A stretch of DNA of 64,000 nt. It comes from Todiramphus chloris collaris. Its lineage: Eukaryota > Chordata > Aves > Coraciiformes > Alcedinidae. Below are positions 1 to 13,405 of the stretch, piece by piece. The notes under the pieces were generated by a model. The model was given only the letters and a program-made list of their open reading frames with translations. It had not been told where the DNA came from and made no database searches. Both the position numbers and the translations under genes were made by a program. The number at the start of each line of letters is the position of its first letter. The first letter of the stretch is position 1. The stretch is from NCBI GenBank assembly GCA_025345505.1, contig JANVCC010000270.1, positions 8,025,625-8,089,624 on the forward strand, written 5' to 3'.

Positions 1-859
1 GATTGTAAAATATACATTAAGAACACAACAGCTATGTGTGTACACATATACACAGTGGGCTCTGCTGGAGCTCTCGCCACTCAGGAAAGAGATTTTGTGT
101 CGTGTGGGCAAGGCTCTGAAAACATCAGTGCTTATCTGCTAAAGCAGCATATCAACTGTTAGAAATTAGTAAGAAGGAAGTCAAGGGCAAGAAGAAAACC
201 TCATTATTATTATTATAGGAATATTTTGTGTTGCTTCAACCTCCACGAAGAGGAATCACTTGCCTGAGATAAAGCGCAGAACAGGCAACTGGGATGACAG
301 GGAGCTAGAAGAAGTTTCCATACAGGAAGAATAACATCACATCTACCTTAGAAAGTAATTGGGTTATGAAGGGTGGACTGACAGATCAAAGTAATTGATG
401 CTGAGAGCTCTACACCTGAATGGAAATTATTTCATGATAGATTTACTTCAGTCACCTGAGCTCAATGTCCTTACCACACATGGGATCCGAAGCTGACTGT
501 GAAACCAGTCACTGGTTTGGACCCTTCTAATTCTGGTAGGACTTGGAGCATGTTTACAGCAGCCCTCGAGCAGAGCTTCTAGCTTGGTACAGCCAGAAAC
601 AATCAAGCAATGAACAGTAAATGAAAGTAGTTGTTTCAGAACAAAATATTAGTGCAGCTATGGAGTGGTTGGGGTTTTGTTTGTTTGTGGTTTTTTAATC
701 ACACAGTATTTTCTTGTTCAAAGCAGAAGAAAGGTAGTTGGAAAGGGCTACCACAGAGGTCTATAAAATTAAAGATTACTTGGGAAAGGTAAAGAAGGAA
801 CAACAATTCCCTCTTTCTTCTAATATAAGAAGGAAAGATACCAAATGAAATTATCAGGC
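1..859. other. Spacer, no gene seen
   Basis: AT-rich non-coding DNA with stops in all frames. It holds a short ATT-type simple repeat near 204-217. I recognise no transposon, RNA gene or conserved domain here. Confidence 0.6.
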
Positions 860-1155
860 AACAGGCTTAAAGCAAAAGGAAGTACTTTTTCACACACTGC
901 ATAATGAAATTGTGGAACACATTACACAGGATGCTTGCAAGGCCAAAACCATAAATGAGTTCAAAAAGAAATTATACAAATTAATTGAAGAAAGGTCCAT
1001 GATGGGTTAAACCTGATGATGTAGATGCAATTTACATGTCAGGAAGAGCCTCAGATTTTCTGAAACTAGAACCATAGTGTATACTCCTGATTCTTTCACT
1101 ACTACCAGCCACAGTCAGAGACCCGATATTGCACTGGATCTTTGTTCTTGCCTTA
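860..1155 (+). mobile_element. Old CR1/L3-like LINE, 3' end with last ORF2 codons
   Basis: Plus-strand codons from about 861 to the TAA at 1009-1011 read without a stop and end in INEFKKKLYKLIEERSMMG. This matches the usual C-terminal pattern of CR1-group ORF2 proteins (W-N-x-LP, then V-E-A-x-S-I-x-x-FK-x-x-LDKF), although the WN-LP part has decayed to EHIT. The following 3' UTR, around 1108-1150, still resembles the 'ccactgtcagagacaggatac' stretch that ends this LINE class in reptiles and birds. Only the last part of the element remains, as expected from 5' truncation. Divergence is high, so this is an ancient insertion. The subfamily cannot be named without a repeat library. Confidence 0.72.
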
Positions 1156-4100
1156 TATTCTCAGGGAACTACATCCTAAACTTGCTGTGAGCCTGGAAAA
1201 CCCCAATCTGCAAAGTTCAGGCACAAAAATTGCTGTCAGATTTAACAGCCTTGCACATTTGTGGTCTTTTAACAGCAATTCACTCCTTTTTGGTGCCTCT
1301 TGATTTTAACCTCTCTCCAATTATCACTGGTGTGTTTGCAACAACTACTGTACTTATGTTCATAGTGAGTAACCCAGGCTTCACCTTGGCTGGAAGACCC
1401 TTCAGATACCTCAGTGCAGTTGGAATTTCTGAGCACGAGCTGCAGTCTCTGAGAAGAGTGAAAACAGAGAAAGAGTAGTAGCAAGCACCTTGGCTGTTCA
1501 GTAGCAAGTAGTGTGGCCAAAAGAGCAGCTGTAGAGGGGAATAAATGGTGCTGAGCATCCCATATCTGCACTGAGTGTTTGGCTGGGGGTTAATTTAAAC
1601 GAGCTTTGGTTTGGTCCCGAGGATATGAATGCTGCTGGCAGCTGGATCACACAAAGCACACTGCTGGAGCACATAATGCAATTGAATTTTGTCCAAAAGG
1701 AATCCAGTTTGCATGCTCCAAGATCACTCCACAGTAAGAATCAAAGCATAGGAGGAGTGTGGGGGCAATCAGGAGATTTATTGCAGGAATTCATGCCCGA
1801 TCCAAACTCTAATGCTAATGTGGTAACACCCACTGACTACTATAAGAAGGCTTTGTAAGGGGCTATTGTCACTGTGTCCTAGGGTAAGAATTTAACCTAC
1901 TGTGAACAATTAAAGTTTTTCAAATTATTTCCCTTCTCCCTTCCCCTCCCTACAATTTACATTCTGATTGTGTCAACCTATTTATTTAGCAGCTAATTCA
2001 TTGCTTGTAAGTTGAGAAATATGGCTCATTAAGCTTATAGACAATGCCATTTATTTTCCCCCTTTTCTTTTTTTTTTTTTTAAGCAAGGGCTTGAACTGT
2101 TTTGTCTTCTTTTTAAATAAAGCTTCCCAGACATCATCAAGAAGTCATATATGGTGGAGGCACACCCATGAGATTACAGGATGCCACGACCACAACATGC
2201 AGCTCTCAACAGCCTTTGTGCTAGACCCATAAGGAGCAAAACGTTTGTATGTCTCTGCAGAGAAAGGGTAGCCCTGTCATGCAAGCTTCTGGATCTGGTT
2301 ATTAGGCAGGCGTGTGTCTGCTTTCCAGAGTCATGAAGGTGGGGTGAGAAAGGGACTGAACAGGCAGAGCTGAGATTTACCACATCCACTTCAGGGGCCA
2401 GTGTGTTTGCACTGGACAGAATTCAGACTGGGTTTCTGTGGGTGACACTCTCACTGGGAACACTCATTAGCAACAGCAAACTTCAACAGAGGCTGATAAA
2501 CCATTGGGAATCTGCCTTCACTTCAGCAGAGGTAAGTTAAGGACACCGAGTTTTAGATGCTACATCAGCATCATTTTTTTCTCTCTTTTAATGCACAGGC
2601 CAAGCCACCATTTGTCTGCCCCAGCCTGAACCAAAGAAAACCCCATCACCAAAACAAACACTAGACTAACATAATGTCTACATTTGATTCTAAAGCCAGT
2701 ACAGAACAATTACCCATGTATTTATCTTTTACTGAAGGCAGCATAAGAAAAGCAGATATGCATGTAAAGAAAGCAAAATCCATTTTGTCTTCAGTATCTC
2801 CTGGTTTGCAATATTTAATATTTCCTAGAAAGGTTAAGATGTGACCAGCATGCTCATATGACATAAACCATGGTGGGAATCACTGTGCTGCAAGTCAGTC
2901 CAAATGACCCCAGTTCAGAGGCAATCAACAGGCTGATAAGCTGTAGTTTATAGAGGAGAAATGCAACCAATGGGTTTTAATAAAGTATTTTTTTTTAAAT
3001 AGTGCTTAACCTTGCAGTGCCATCTCTTCATCTGAGCTAAACCACATTCATATACTGGCTTAAAGCAATGTGCACATCTTTATTGGTGATGTACACCGCA
3101 ATTATTATTAGTCCCTCAATAATGCACCAGGAGATGTAAGCTGAAGGCAAGGAGAGGGAAATTGCTAACTATTACATTCTAGAAGCATGATAAGAATGCA
3201 TCTTTCCTCCCACTGAATGCTGAATTTTCTTTTAAGCTGCGAGAAGTCAATGATATTGTGCTTACATTCATATGAAGACAAAAAAAATTGTCTCTTTTAG
3301 CTTAATAGTCACAGTTCTACTAAAATTTTCACAACAAGTATAAAATCATTTGTAAGTTCTGGATCTAATTTAAAGTTTGAAGCTTATGTTCACCGTAGTT
3401 CACATTATCACATTAACCTACCATTCAGATAAAACTAAAGTGGTGCAGTTAGTCTTTGCTATTTCAAAAAAATCCTACTGTCTGTAATATCCGTGGAAAA
3501 AACCAAACCAAACCCCGGTGCAGTTTAATAAAAGGGATGTATCTCAAACTGATTCTCAGGAGTTGCACTGCGCTGCAGCTTGACTACTTCTAGGACAATA
3601 AGTAACAATAAAACTGCATCATCCTTCAGGGTTTCAGAGCAAGTCACAGTATACCCATATCAGGCACAGAGGGTAAGAGCTTTCACCCAAGATAACGTGT
3701 CCTGCTGTCATTTCACTTGCAGGTGAAGGCTGCATGTTGCTCCCCTCCACATCAAGAAGCAACTTATCAGTGCAGTGCTCACAATACTGCACTAATATTT
3801 ACAGTCACATAGATGAGAGTCGTGAAGTTGAAAACCTGAATACTGTTTTGATAAAACACTAAGAACCTGAGGACACTGTGATATTAAACTTACATCGAGA
3901 AGGCTCTGAGCCATGGTTAGGGCTTAGCTGCTTCCACAATTTGCTTTGTCCTCTTTCAGTCCCTCCCTACCCCAAACCTGCACCTGAACTGAAGGTCAGC
4001 TATTGAATATGAAAATATTAGGCTGCTGTGCTTTCAGTCTCCTTTTGGAAGCAAATTCTCTTCTGCATGATGTCTAAGTAGATAGTACCACATTAAATGA

Positions 4101-7100
4101 CTTTGGCTTCATTAAAATTATCTCCCTTTGCTTGTTATAGCTTGATCATAAATGTTCACAACAGTGCACTACAAAAAAGGTTGAGTTTTAAGGACACTTT
4201 TGAGGGTATGATATCTGATCACTGATCCCATGCCACGTGTCTTTCTACAGATACCTTTGCAAATAGCCCCAGTGGTAAACATAAACCTTTATATTAGAGC
4301 ACTATGTTCAGAAGTTCCTCATTGAAAGAAAACTCCAAAGAAAATCTTAGAGAATCAAAACTGGGAAATATCCAGGATCTGACCTGAAGACAACATCCAT
4401 TTGTGAGATTCATTTAATTCTGTGTTGCACGTAACAGGAAGGGATGGCACATACTCTTTTCTCCCATTTGTAGATGCCAGTGCCCTTACGAGGAAAGGTG
4501 AATAAAATGCAGTCTCAGTGAATGCCTGTTGCTTCAATGCTACAATATACTCATCTCCCTGTGCAGCCAGGTATTTATATTATCAAAATGTACCTTATTT
4601 TTCTCTATGGATCTTTTAAAATTTACAAAGAGAAAAAAAAAAGAAAAAGTTTATTCTCTTTATACATCTGACCAGTGAGGGTCTTATAATATTATAGCAC
4701 AGACTTTTGGACCTCTGAAGCAAAGTAAGATCTTTAAAAAGGAAACAATAATAAAAAAAAAGACTTCATCGGGATTCACATGCAGGAGTTGGAAACTGAT
4801 AAGAGGCTGAATTTTTGAGTTGCATTCACAAAGCTGGCTGGAAGGAAATAGTTCTCAGCATTCTTTAGAAGATCAGCTCATGACAAATCCAAAGAGGAAT
4901 GAACCTAGCAAGCTTGCTTCCTTTCTCATTTCTTATTTTTCATAATTGACTTCTATTAGATTGGATTATAAAGTAGACTCAAATTACTGACTCACCAATC
5001 CCAAGAAGGCAAGTCTTTAAAGTAATGAGATTAACAACTGTTGATCAAAGAAAATCACCATAGATGCAAGGCTCTGCATTTGTTGGTGAAATAAATTGAG
5101 AGTAACTGCCCTGGCTGGATCAGTCTGCAGCTCAGGCTGCCCATGGGAGGATTGCTCCTAGAGCAACAGAGGTCACCACATTGGAGCTTCCACTTCAGTG
5201 GAAATTCAAAGGTTTCTTCATCCCTTCTTTCAGGCATACTAGAAAAATGTAATAAAAATGGGAAAGGAACTTCCCAAAATAGGCAGACTTTGCTCTATTA
5301 AACTAAGCTCATCCAAGTGTCCATTATTCCTGAAGTTCTGCAAAGATCTCTGGGCCCACTGGAAAGCTCCATAGTAATAGGGGATTAAATGAAAGGGTCT
5401 TTCAAGGCTGTGATCCTTCCCAGAGTTCCTGTCAAATGTGCCACTGTAAATGTGCTAGAGCATCCTCAGGAAAAGGTAGCTCATGGGGTTCCCTGACACT
5501 AGTTTGGCTTCCTCCATAGTAAAAGGGGCATGGAATCCTCCCCACCATCCTCAGGGCAAAAGCCAATGTTTCATTTAAGCGTAAGAAAAAGAAGAAGATC
5601 AAGGTGGAACAGATGCTTTTGGGGTTTATGAGAGGAAACAGGTTGCTGAGGGGTGATGATCACTAAACAAAGCAGCCAGGCAAGGTTAATCTGAACCCCT
5701 TCAGCTGGATGCTGATCTGATTGAATGCATTATATCCACTTCGGCAAGAAGTCAATTTGTTGCTCCACATGGCTATTAGCAGGATAAATTAGCTGCATGG
5801 CAGTAGAGGCTTTAAGGTTTGGGAGAAGCATTCCTGAAGGAGGAAACCCAATGTAGTATTAATGATTAACTCTATTCTTTTCCTAGTCTCTTCCCATAGA
5901 AAACAAGGTTAAGCTCAGATGCTATAGGGACTGTGCTTGTCCATACACAGAACAGATACAAGCATGGTCTTTTTCCCCTCAGTCCTACTTATATTCACCT
6001 TGAGGTCCCTCAGTAAAAAAAAAAAAAAAGAAAAAGGAAAGAAGAATTATAGTTCAAATGAAAAGAAATAAAGTGATCAGCTCTGCTGCCTAGGTGATTA
6101 TTTTTACACTCAGTCTGCTTTGGCCCTTGCTGGTGGACAGACAAAAGGAAATGTATTAACAGCACCAATGAAGCAGATATGCAGCTTCAGTTGCAAAGGC
6201 ACTAGGATACCCTGAATAAACTTCATCTGCTAAATTAAGAACTCCCATCTGATAGGGCATCTGGGCTGGGAGCTCAAAGAAAATGTTATGCATTCCTTAT
6301 ATTAAGATTTACACCTATTCACACTTAGACTTCGGCTTGAATTCAGCACATATGACACCTCAGCAGAAAGATGAAGTCATGCATTTGGCTATTGGAGTAG
6401 TAAAGCTTGGTCTGCAAGAAAGAAGCTGCTACAGATGGCATTGTCACCTTCTGTGTTAGTCCTGCCCTGCCTCTTTGAACACAATAGAGTGTCCTGGCCA
6501 CAACAAGAAAAAAAAAAATTCCAAAGGATAAAAATAGCCTCATAAATGCAGCTGAAAAATGAAATCAAAGGAATAATTTTTTTTTCCCAAGGAGCTGAAG
6601 ATGAGGCCTGTGCACTGCTGAGGAAGGGAAACAAGCCCAGGAATTCTGGAGTGGAAGGACAGGCATGTGCAAGGACCTGCAGAAAGTTAGAGAGATGATT
6701 TGGGAATGTAAATGACATTACTGCAGTATCAGCCAGCCATAGCATCAGCCCTCTTGGTGGGACTACCCATCAGAGCAAGGTTAGGTCCAGTTAGGCTCAG
6801 TGTCCCTGTTCCATACTGAAGCTTTCTTAAAAAAAAAAAAAAAAGCTGGAATATTTAGTAAAAAGCAGGGAATCTCACCTTCAAATGAATCATTTCATGT
6901 CAGCAAATCCACGTGCACTTTATAAATCACAAACCTTTGCTATAGTCCACATCTCCTGGCACTCGCCAGGAGTTTACCCCTGCCTCAGCCAGGGCAGAGG
7001 GCAAGCTGGGGACAAAAGCTAAGAAGAATCCTCCTGAACAGAGCAAAATAGGAAGAAATAAAAACCTAACACAGATTGCAAATACCTTTTTAATTTTATA

Positions 7101-8215
7101 TAACTACCTGCTGACTTTGGCCAAGGAAATGAATACACCACCAGATTTCTACTTGATGGTCAGGATGAGACTTTTACTACAAGGGATTGCCTGAGTTTCA
7201 GCTGCTTTTTGAGCCAGTCTGAACACTAAATCCTGACTCAGCCTGACCTCGTGTGCTTGCTAGTGCCTCCAAGCACTCCCCCCAAAATACTACAGGGTCA
7301 AAGTACAGGAGAACTCAGATGAAAATGTGATGTGGAGCTCTGTGAGAAGGGAAAGCCTCCTGAAGACTGTCATTTCCTTCAGTGATTTTGGTGCTATTAT
7401 ATTCTCAGTGGTATTTCTGCCAGAAGTTTGTGTTCTGGCAAGTTCCTAGGTAACAGGAAAATAGGGGAAGACATTTCTTTTAAGGATTCATTTCCTGAAT
7501 TATGCATCATTGAAGAACCTTATGACAAATCATTTTGCAGAGCACGTTAAATAATGTAAAAGGGGGGTTCCAACACATGATCACACATTATTATGTTAAG
7601 AGCAGTTTAACAAGTAAACCCTTTCTCAATGTCACTACTGTAATTCCCCATATGCATCTAACCTGCCTACAATGGAGAGGCAAAATACACCATTTACATT
7701 TTTGCTTTAATTTAGGGCGTCAAGTAAGACTCAATTTTCTGAAGAAAGCTGGCACTTTTACCAAGAATTAATTTGAAAAACAAATGAGACAGTATGTTTT
7801 GTGCCAGCATAATTTCTGTCACTAAGATGAGGGAAAAAAAAAAAATTACAGACTCCTGATCTGGAGTTTTTGGTGAATGCAGGAGTGAAAAATAGGGTGC
7901 AGACATTGCTTTCTGCAGTGAATGGAGGATACAAGGGAGAAACTGGAGCTGCTGGGGAAGCAGGAAGGACAAAGGGAGAAGGCTGTAAGGACACGAGGCA
8001 CAAATCCATAAAAATACAGGCTTCACTGATTCCTGCACCCATAGAGCAACTTGTTTTTCAAGGGGGAAGCCATTTCACTATTAGGTCCCATTGTGCTATT
8101 CTGAACAAGAAACCTACTTTTCATTACCAAGAACCAACATTAGCCCTCTTCATGTCTGTCAGACTCAATCTCAGATGTCTGGCAATTACTTGAAATTGAA
8201 CTCAAAACAATACTG
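1156..8215. other. Spacer, no gene seen
   Basis: About 7 kb of ordinary AT-rich sequence. Short open frames, such as 1230-1478 and its antisense partners, overlap on both strands and match no family I know. Homopolymer tracts include A15 at 6015-6029 and A16 at 6829-6844. I see no clear transposon. Confidence 0.55.
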
Positions 8216-8580
8216 AGGTCTTATTGATAGCTTCTCATCAGTTGCTTGCTGTTTCTTGCCTTTCAGCCGATAGCCTGGAGAGCATCCAATTCTCCTACAC
8301 CATGCCCAACAGGGTCAAATTTCAGCGCGGTTATTGATTGCGACTTGACATTTAAGGAACATATGACCACTGTGACATAAACAGCTTTTTACCAGCTCAT
8401 AAATATTGCTAGCCTGAGACATCCCCTTTCTCAGGCTGAAAATGGAAACGTTATTTCCTTGTTTCTCTTGTGGCTCAGCATTTTAATACTGTGATTTGCA
8501 GATTTCCAACCTGCGCCGAGATAAATGCTGCTGTGACTTATTTCAGGTAGCCAATCCTCTGCTGCCTGGACTAAAAAGAA
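8216..8580. other. Possible conserved non-coding block
   Basis: High-complexity sequence without repeat signatures, bearing E-box-like and AT-rich motifs and no sustained open frame. It looks like a conserved non-coding element in texture only. No alignment was possible, so this is a weak inference. Confidence 0.2.
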
Positions 8581-11500
8581 TCACTCAAATCTTGTCTAGC
8601 AAGAATTTCAAAGAGAAGCAGCAATAGATATGTCAATACTTTATGGATTTTTTTTTTAAATGAAATCTCTCAGCAATAGAAAAACTATTTTTTTGTTGTT
8701 GTTGCTGTTGTGGTCAGGCTCTGGCCCTTTACTTGCTGGGGGGGATGGAGGGGGTCTCTCAAGAGAAGGTCAACATCTTGAAGATGACTTATTTGTGGTA
8801 AAACTGGCCTTTGCAAGGGCAAATCAGTGCTATTGTATTCCCCTGATTCCCATTTTTTAGGGCTCCGTTTTAGATCAAAAGCTAAAGCTAATGGCCTGTT
8901 TACTGATGTGCTAACCTCTGAGTTTCCCAGTGACTCAGAAATAATCTGCCTCCTTATAAAAATTATACCCTAAATGAAAAGGGAAAGAACACATGGGTTT
9001 GACAAACTTGTTTTCACTCAAATTCAACTCTCAGACTTTACTTGCTAGAAATCTGGCATAAAGCCCCAGGCAACCCCAAAGATAATGTCCCAGAGGAGAG
9101 CAGGGCTACTCGACATCTTGGCCCCAGCTGTAAGCAGAAGTTAACAGAGATTCTGTGCATGTGAAAACGCCTTTATAGCTTTGTTTCTAGAGGTTTTATT
9201 AATTACAGCAATAAGGCAAATACGCCTTTGCCTCCTTTTACACATATCTTGAATTCATTCTGGAGCAGATAACCTTGGACTAAACTGGCCCAGTGACTTG
9301 ATACTTTTACAGAATGTATTTAAACAGTGTAATTCACATACGGTGCTTGAAAGAATCAGCATTTTTTTGCCACCTGGCTTACCATGGTCTTACTGAAACA
9401 CAGGAACTTTCCCATTTTATATCCTTACAGCTGAAATTGGTTTCCTAAAAGATGTCCTCTCGCCCTCCATTAAAGCTCATAAGTTGCATTTTTCTAAGAT
9501 GCACTAATAATAGAGAGCTGGTTAGAAGGACATCAGATATGCTTTTCCATCAGGGGATGCATTTTGTTAATTTAAAAAAATCCAAAGAAAATCCAATTAC
9601 ATTTTCAAAAGAAAAACGCCAAAATATTTTTAACATTCTTGTATTTTGTTGTTTTGGTTTTTTTTCTTTCCCAGTTATGATAGAAGACTTTATTCCAAGA
9701 ATATAAAAATACCGCATTGAGATTATTTTTTCTCTCTGCTAGTGTATGTGTTATTTGCCTTATTCATTGAAAACATACATATATCAAGCATCTATTCAGT
9801 TCCAGCATCTCAATAATAAGAAAATGAAATATTTTAACCTTATAAAAGAAAAGAGGCAGTGTCTCAATCAAACAGCAAATAAGAAACAACAAAACATTTT
9901 GTTTCTACTTTCGCAGCATTCATTCCCCTGGAAATTTCAAAATTGACTTGGCATTCAGATTCAGAGCACTGCCCAATTTGAAAAGGTCGCAATTCCCCGA
10001 GGAAAAGAGATTATCTGCTGCATGTGGGTGTATCTGTAGCCTCTGCACAGACAACTCCAACGCAAGGGAGATGTCACAGCCAGGTAAGAAAATTCTGATG
10101 ACAGAAATGATGCTTTACAGAAGCTTGGAAGTTTACCTGGACTGTAACTGTAACAGTCAGTGTGTGTGAACCACACTGCTATTATAAATGGGACATGCAG
10201 CCTTTAATCAGTGATAAGACTACTGGAAAAATTAAAAAAAACAACAAAAACAAAATTACTCAACCATGAAAACAAGTAAATGAACACCAACCATGAGAAA
10301 AACCTCAAGGTTAGTGCAGTGCTAAATGTTTCTTCTTTTATTTCAGCAGCATAGCTACATGTTAATTATATATATTCCAAAACATTTCACTGTGTGGTAG
10401 AGCAAGTGCACAATTCTATTTAAAAAAACCAAAATTACTCAGTAAAAGCAGTAGTCTGACTCATGGAATTGAAGCTGAGATTCGGAGGGACCTGCAGTGT
10501 TATCACTTGAATCAGATGATTTGTGTACCAACCAGGTGAGAACTAGCAAGACCTAGATACAGGCAGTCAATTCTGAGACGTTTGGTTTCACATAAAGATA
10601 TGTTTTCAGATACTTGGAAGAGTAGCAGAAGGTCCTTGTGGGAATCTGGAAGGACAAGAGCTGCTTGAAAGCCAGTCATGCAGTTTCATTTCTAGCTCTT
10701 CCTTTTGGTGAGAAGATGGAAAAGAGACCTCCTCACCCCTGCCACCAAGGGCTGGTGGATGGGGCAGCAGGTGAAGCAGAAAGAAAAGGAAAGCTGACCA
10801 GTCCTCAAATTACCCTGACCCTCAAAGCCAGCAATCTGCTTCATGAGCAATTTCACAACTAAGGCATGAATGATCCAAAAACCCTTTAAAGATCGTCTCT
10901 GACTTGTTTTGCTTGTTCATGAGAATATGTTGCTCCTGGGAAGTGATGTGGCCAGCATGTTGTGAGTCATGAATGGCACTGATTGCAAGCACAGCTGGGA
11001 ATCCTCTTCAGCCATTCCCAATTGCTTCCTTTCTCTAGTCTATTTTATCATTTGATTTTATTTTTTTTTTACTGGCAGAAAAAAAAAAAAAAGTTACATT
11101 AAAAATAGGGCTTTGTTGCTTTTTCTGGCCCCAGCACTCCTTGGCAGCTGTTTTCACTCACTCTTTTCCTTTTCTGAAAATCTTCATTTATCTGGAGAGC
11201 ATCAGACCACCCTTCTCTGTCCAGAAAGTCTCCCGGCTCCACACTGGTCTGGCCACTGTGTCTGCAGCAGGTTGCCCCAGTATCTCACCCCCTCCTCCTT
11301 TCCCCTCCTGCCCAGCTCTCATACATCCACCCCTTTCATGTGCAGGCTCAGTGCAGAAATATTTTTAGTTAAGCCCTCTTACTGGCTTTCCAACAGAACT
11401 GGTAACTGAAACCCTGGCACTGTAACTCAGTAAAACCTTCTTGTGCTTCCTCTTTGCTCCTTTTTTTTAATACAAAACCCCATAAATTTTCCCTGCAGGC

Positions 11501-11876
11501 TTGTAATTGTGCTGCCATTATTGCCTAGCTCTTTTAAGCCAATCATCTGAAATGCCCATCTTTCTGTGCGCTGCCTTATTGTGTGTCAGAAAAAGCAAAG
11601 CTCCCTCTCTCCTTGCTGTGCAGACATCTCAGGACAGGGGTTTGCTGTGCAAATCTATCTCCTCAAAATCTCCACTGAGAGACGAGCCTCACACCAAAGT
11701 CAGTGAAAAATCTAAGGCTGGCTTCTGGTGGCTTTAAGTCAGAGCTGAAAGGGAGCTGAGGTCTGTGCACCATTCAGCCTGCTCTTTAAACAGATTAACT
11801 GGTGGGAATGGCTACTGTTCATCATCACAAGATTCACTGCTCCTGCTACGAGGCTGGGTTGCTGCATCAAGTCCAG
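8581..11876. other. Spacer, no gene seen
   Basis: Non-coding DNA with a T-run near 8647, a G-rich patch near 8740 (G7 and G5 runs) and A/T homopolymers near 11058-11092. Open frames here are short and overlap on opposite strands. I recognise no mobile element. Confidence 0.55.
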
Positions 11877-11951
11877 CTAGGGGCTGGACTCGATGATCGC
11901 GGGTTGGACTATGGTCTCCAGAGGTCCCTTCCAACCCCTACCATTCTGTGA
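11877..11951 (+). mobile_element. CR1 LINE, 3' tail fragment
   Basis: The sequence gives the CR1 3' UTR in sense: GGTTGGACTATGGTCTCC, then GAGGTCCCTTCCAACCCC, ending in CCATTCTGTG, the CR1 terminal octamer type. Only about 75 bp remain, so this is a strongly 5'-truncated copy. The segment GGCTGGACTCGATGATCG just before GGTTGGACT looks like a partial local duplication of the same motif. Confidence 0.85.
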
Positions 11952-13127
11952 ACCCCTGGAAACTTCTCCTCATTCTGGGAAGAGCTCTGCAACAGGGGAT
12001 TTGGGCACTCGGCCCCCCTCGCCTTCCCTCTCCCCCACGTGTACCCGGAGCTGCCTCTGGCGAAGGGAGGCCTGCGCTGAGCGCTGCCTTTCAGCCCAAC
12101 GGTTATTTTGCCTGCAGCCCGAGCAATATTTGACACACATTGTGTCCTGCTTCTGCTGCGTCAGCAGTGTTGTGTAAACACGTTAGCTCATCGAGGCATG
12201 AAATTCACAATTGTTTTCCCATTTGCAAAACAAACCACGTCCAATAAACCCAGGGGACAAGCCAGTTATTCAGATTTCTACCAAGGCAGCTCCACACACG
12301 AGAAGTGGTTAATAAAGTTACTTCTCTCCTCTGTGATCCATCAGCTGCTTCTGATACTGTGAAGTGTTGCTGACGTGGCAGGAATAGATGGCATTGCCTT
12401 TCAGCAGTCCCATCCTCTTCCCTCGGAGGGGACTAAGGAGGTTGAGAAGACAGATAGGTTGTCTCTCCTGATGGCAACAGGGGTCTGGTTCCCTTTCTGC
12501 TCAGCGCACAGCCCAGGAAATAAAGCTCAACAGCTCTGCCTACAAACCCTCCTCAGCTGGGACTGAGAGCTGGATCCCAGGCTGGGGTGCTGGGGGGCTG
12601 ATTTCACCCCGAGCAGCCAGAGGTGAGCTCAGGCAGACAGGGGGAAGTAACCTGGAGAAGAAGGAGCAGCTTGGGAGGAACAAAGACAGACGGACATCAC
12701 CAGAAAGCTATGCAAACATGGGGCAGGAAGAGACACTGCCAGTACCTTCCTTGCCATGAACTGACCAAAGTTAGTCAGGGCATATCTGAGAGGATACGCA
12801 TGCGCTTTGTCCTCTGCACTGGCTCTTTTGCTTCTGGATTCATTTTTAGGTCCTTGCTGTCATTTATCACGTGAGGTCTCATACAGACTTTATCCAGGAT
12901 GCTGAGACCAGCTGAGGTGCTGACAGCAGCACCCCTTTCACTACCCCAGCCCTCCCATGGTTTGTTGCAGGAAGCTGCTGCAGATCACTTACCCCCTACC
13001 TGATGCTCCTCCTGAGCCCCTCTGCACACCTTGAAATTGGTTTGTAAAGCAGAACAAAATCTTTCCTGCAGTGTCTTTATGGTTAAAGAGATACAGCTTT
13101 TATACAGAGTCACCTGGGCTGCTCCTT
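11952..13127. other. Spacer with modest CpG content
   Basis: No gene is recognised. The part at about 12000-12125 is G+C-richer than its surroundings, with roughly nine CpG by eye. That is too few and too short to call an island. Frames such as 11893-12177 overlap on both strands and look like chance. Confidence 0.5.
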
Positions 13128-13405
13128 ACACTTAGCCCATAGCCAGATCTAAACTCTAGCAGTTGCTCTGTCACCCAGTGACCCCTCCCCAGCACAGAAG
13201 GGGGATCACAAAAAGGAGGAGAGACCACCAGATTGACAGGAAAACAGATTCAATAAAACAGCCAAGCTAATACCAATTAAAATAAAGTTATACTCAGCCT
13301 AGCAGATGTACCACAGCAAACAGGAAAGCATCCTAAGGAGCAGAATGGGGAACAAGTTCCTCCAGAAATAGGGAGAAGGAAAAGCCTCCCTTTCCTGCAA
13401 GCTTC
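13128..13405 (-). mobile_element. Partial ERV-type LTR, older sibling of the 42.5-kb copy
   Basis: This segment aligns along most of its length with the solo LTR at 42477-42924 in the same orientation. Both share CAGATCTAAACTCTAGCAG, TTGCTCTGTCA, AGAAGGGGGATC, AAAACAGATT and GTTATACTCAGC. Here the terminal TGTCTGGGTTTAACCC is eroded and the far part of the LTR (the TATA-bearing end) is missing, so it is truncated and more diverged. Strand is assigned from the TATA box of the fuller copy. No internal retroviral sequence adjoins it. Confidence 0.72.

Noticed and set aside
1230-1478. 82-codon frame with a hydrophobic start
   Set aside because: Two antisense frames are equally open across it and no family is recognised.
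7870-8193. Frame containing a short Gly-x-y stretch resembling collagen
   Set aside because: Only about four triplets (YKGETGAAGEAG region) and no collagen exon structure. Chance.
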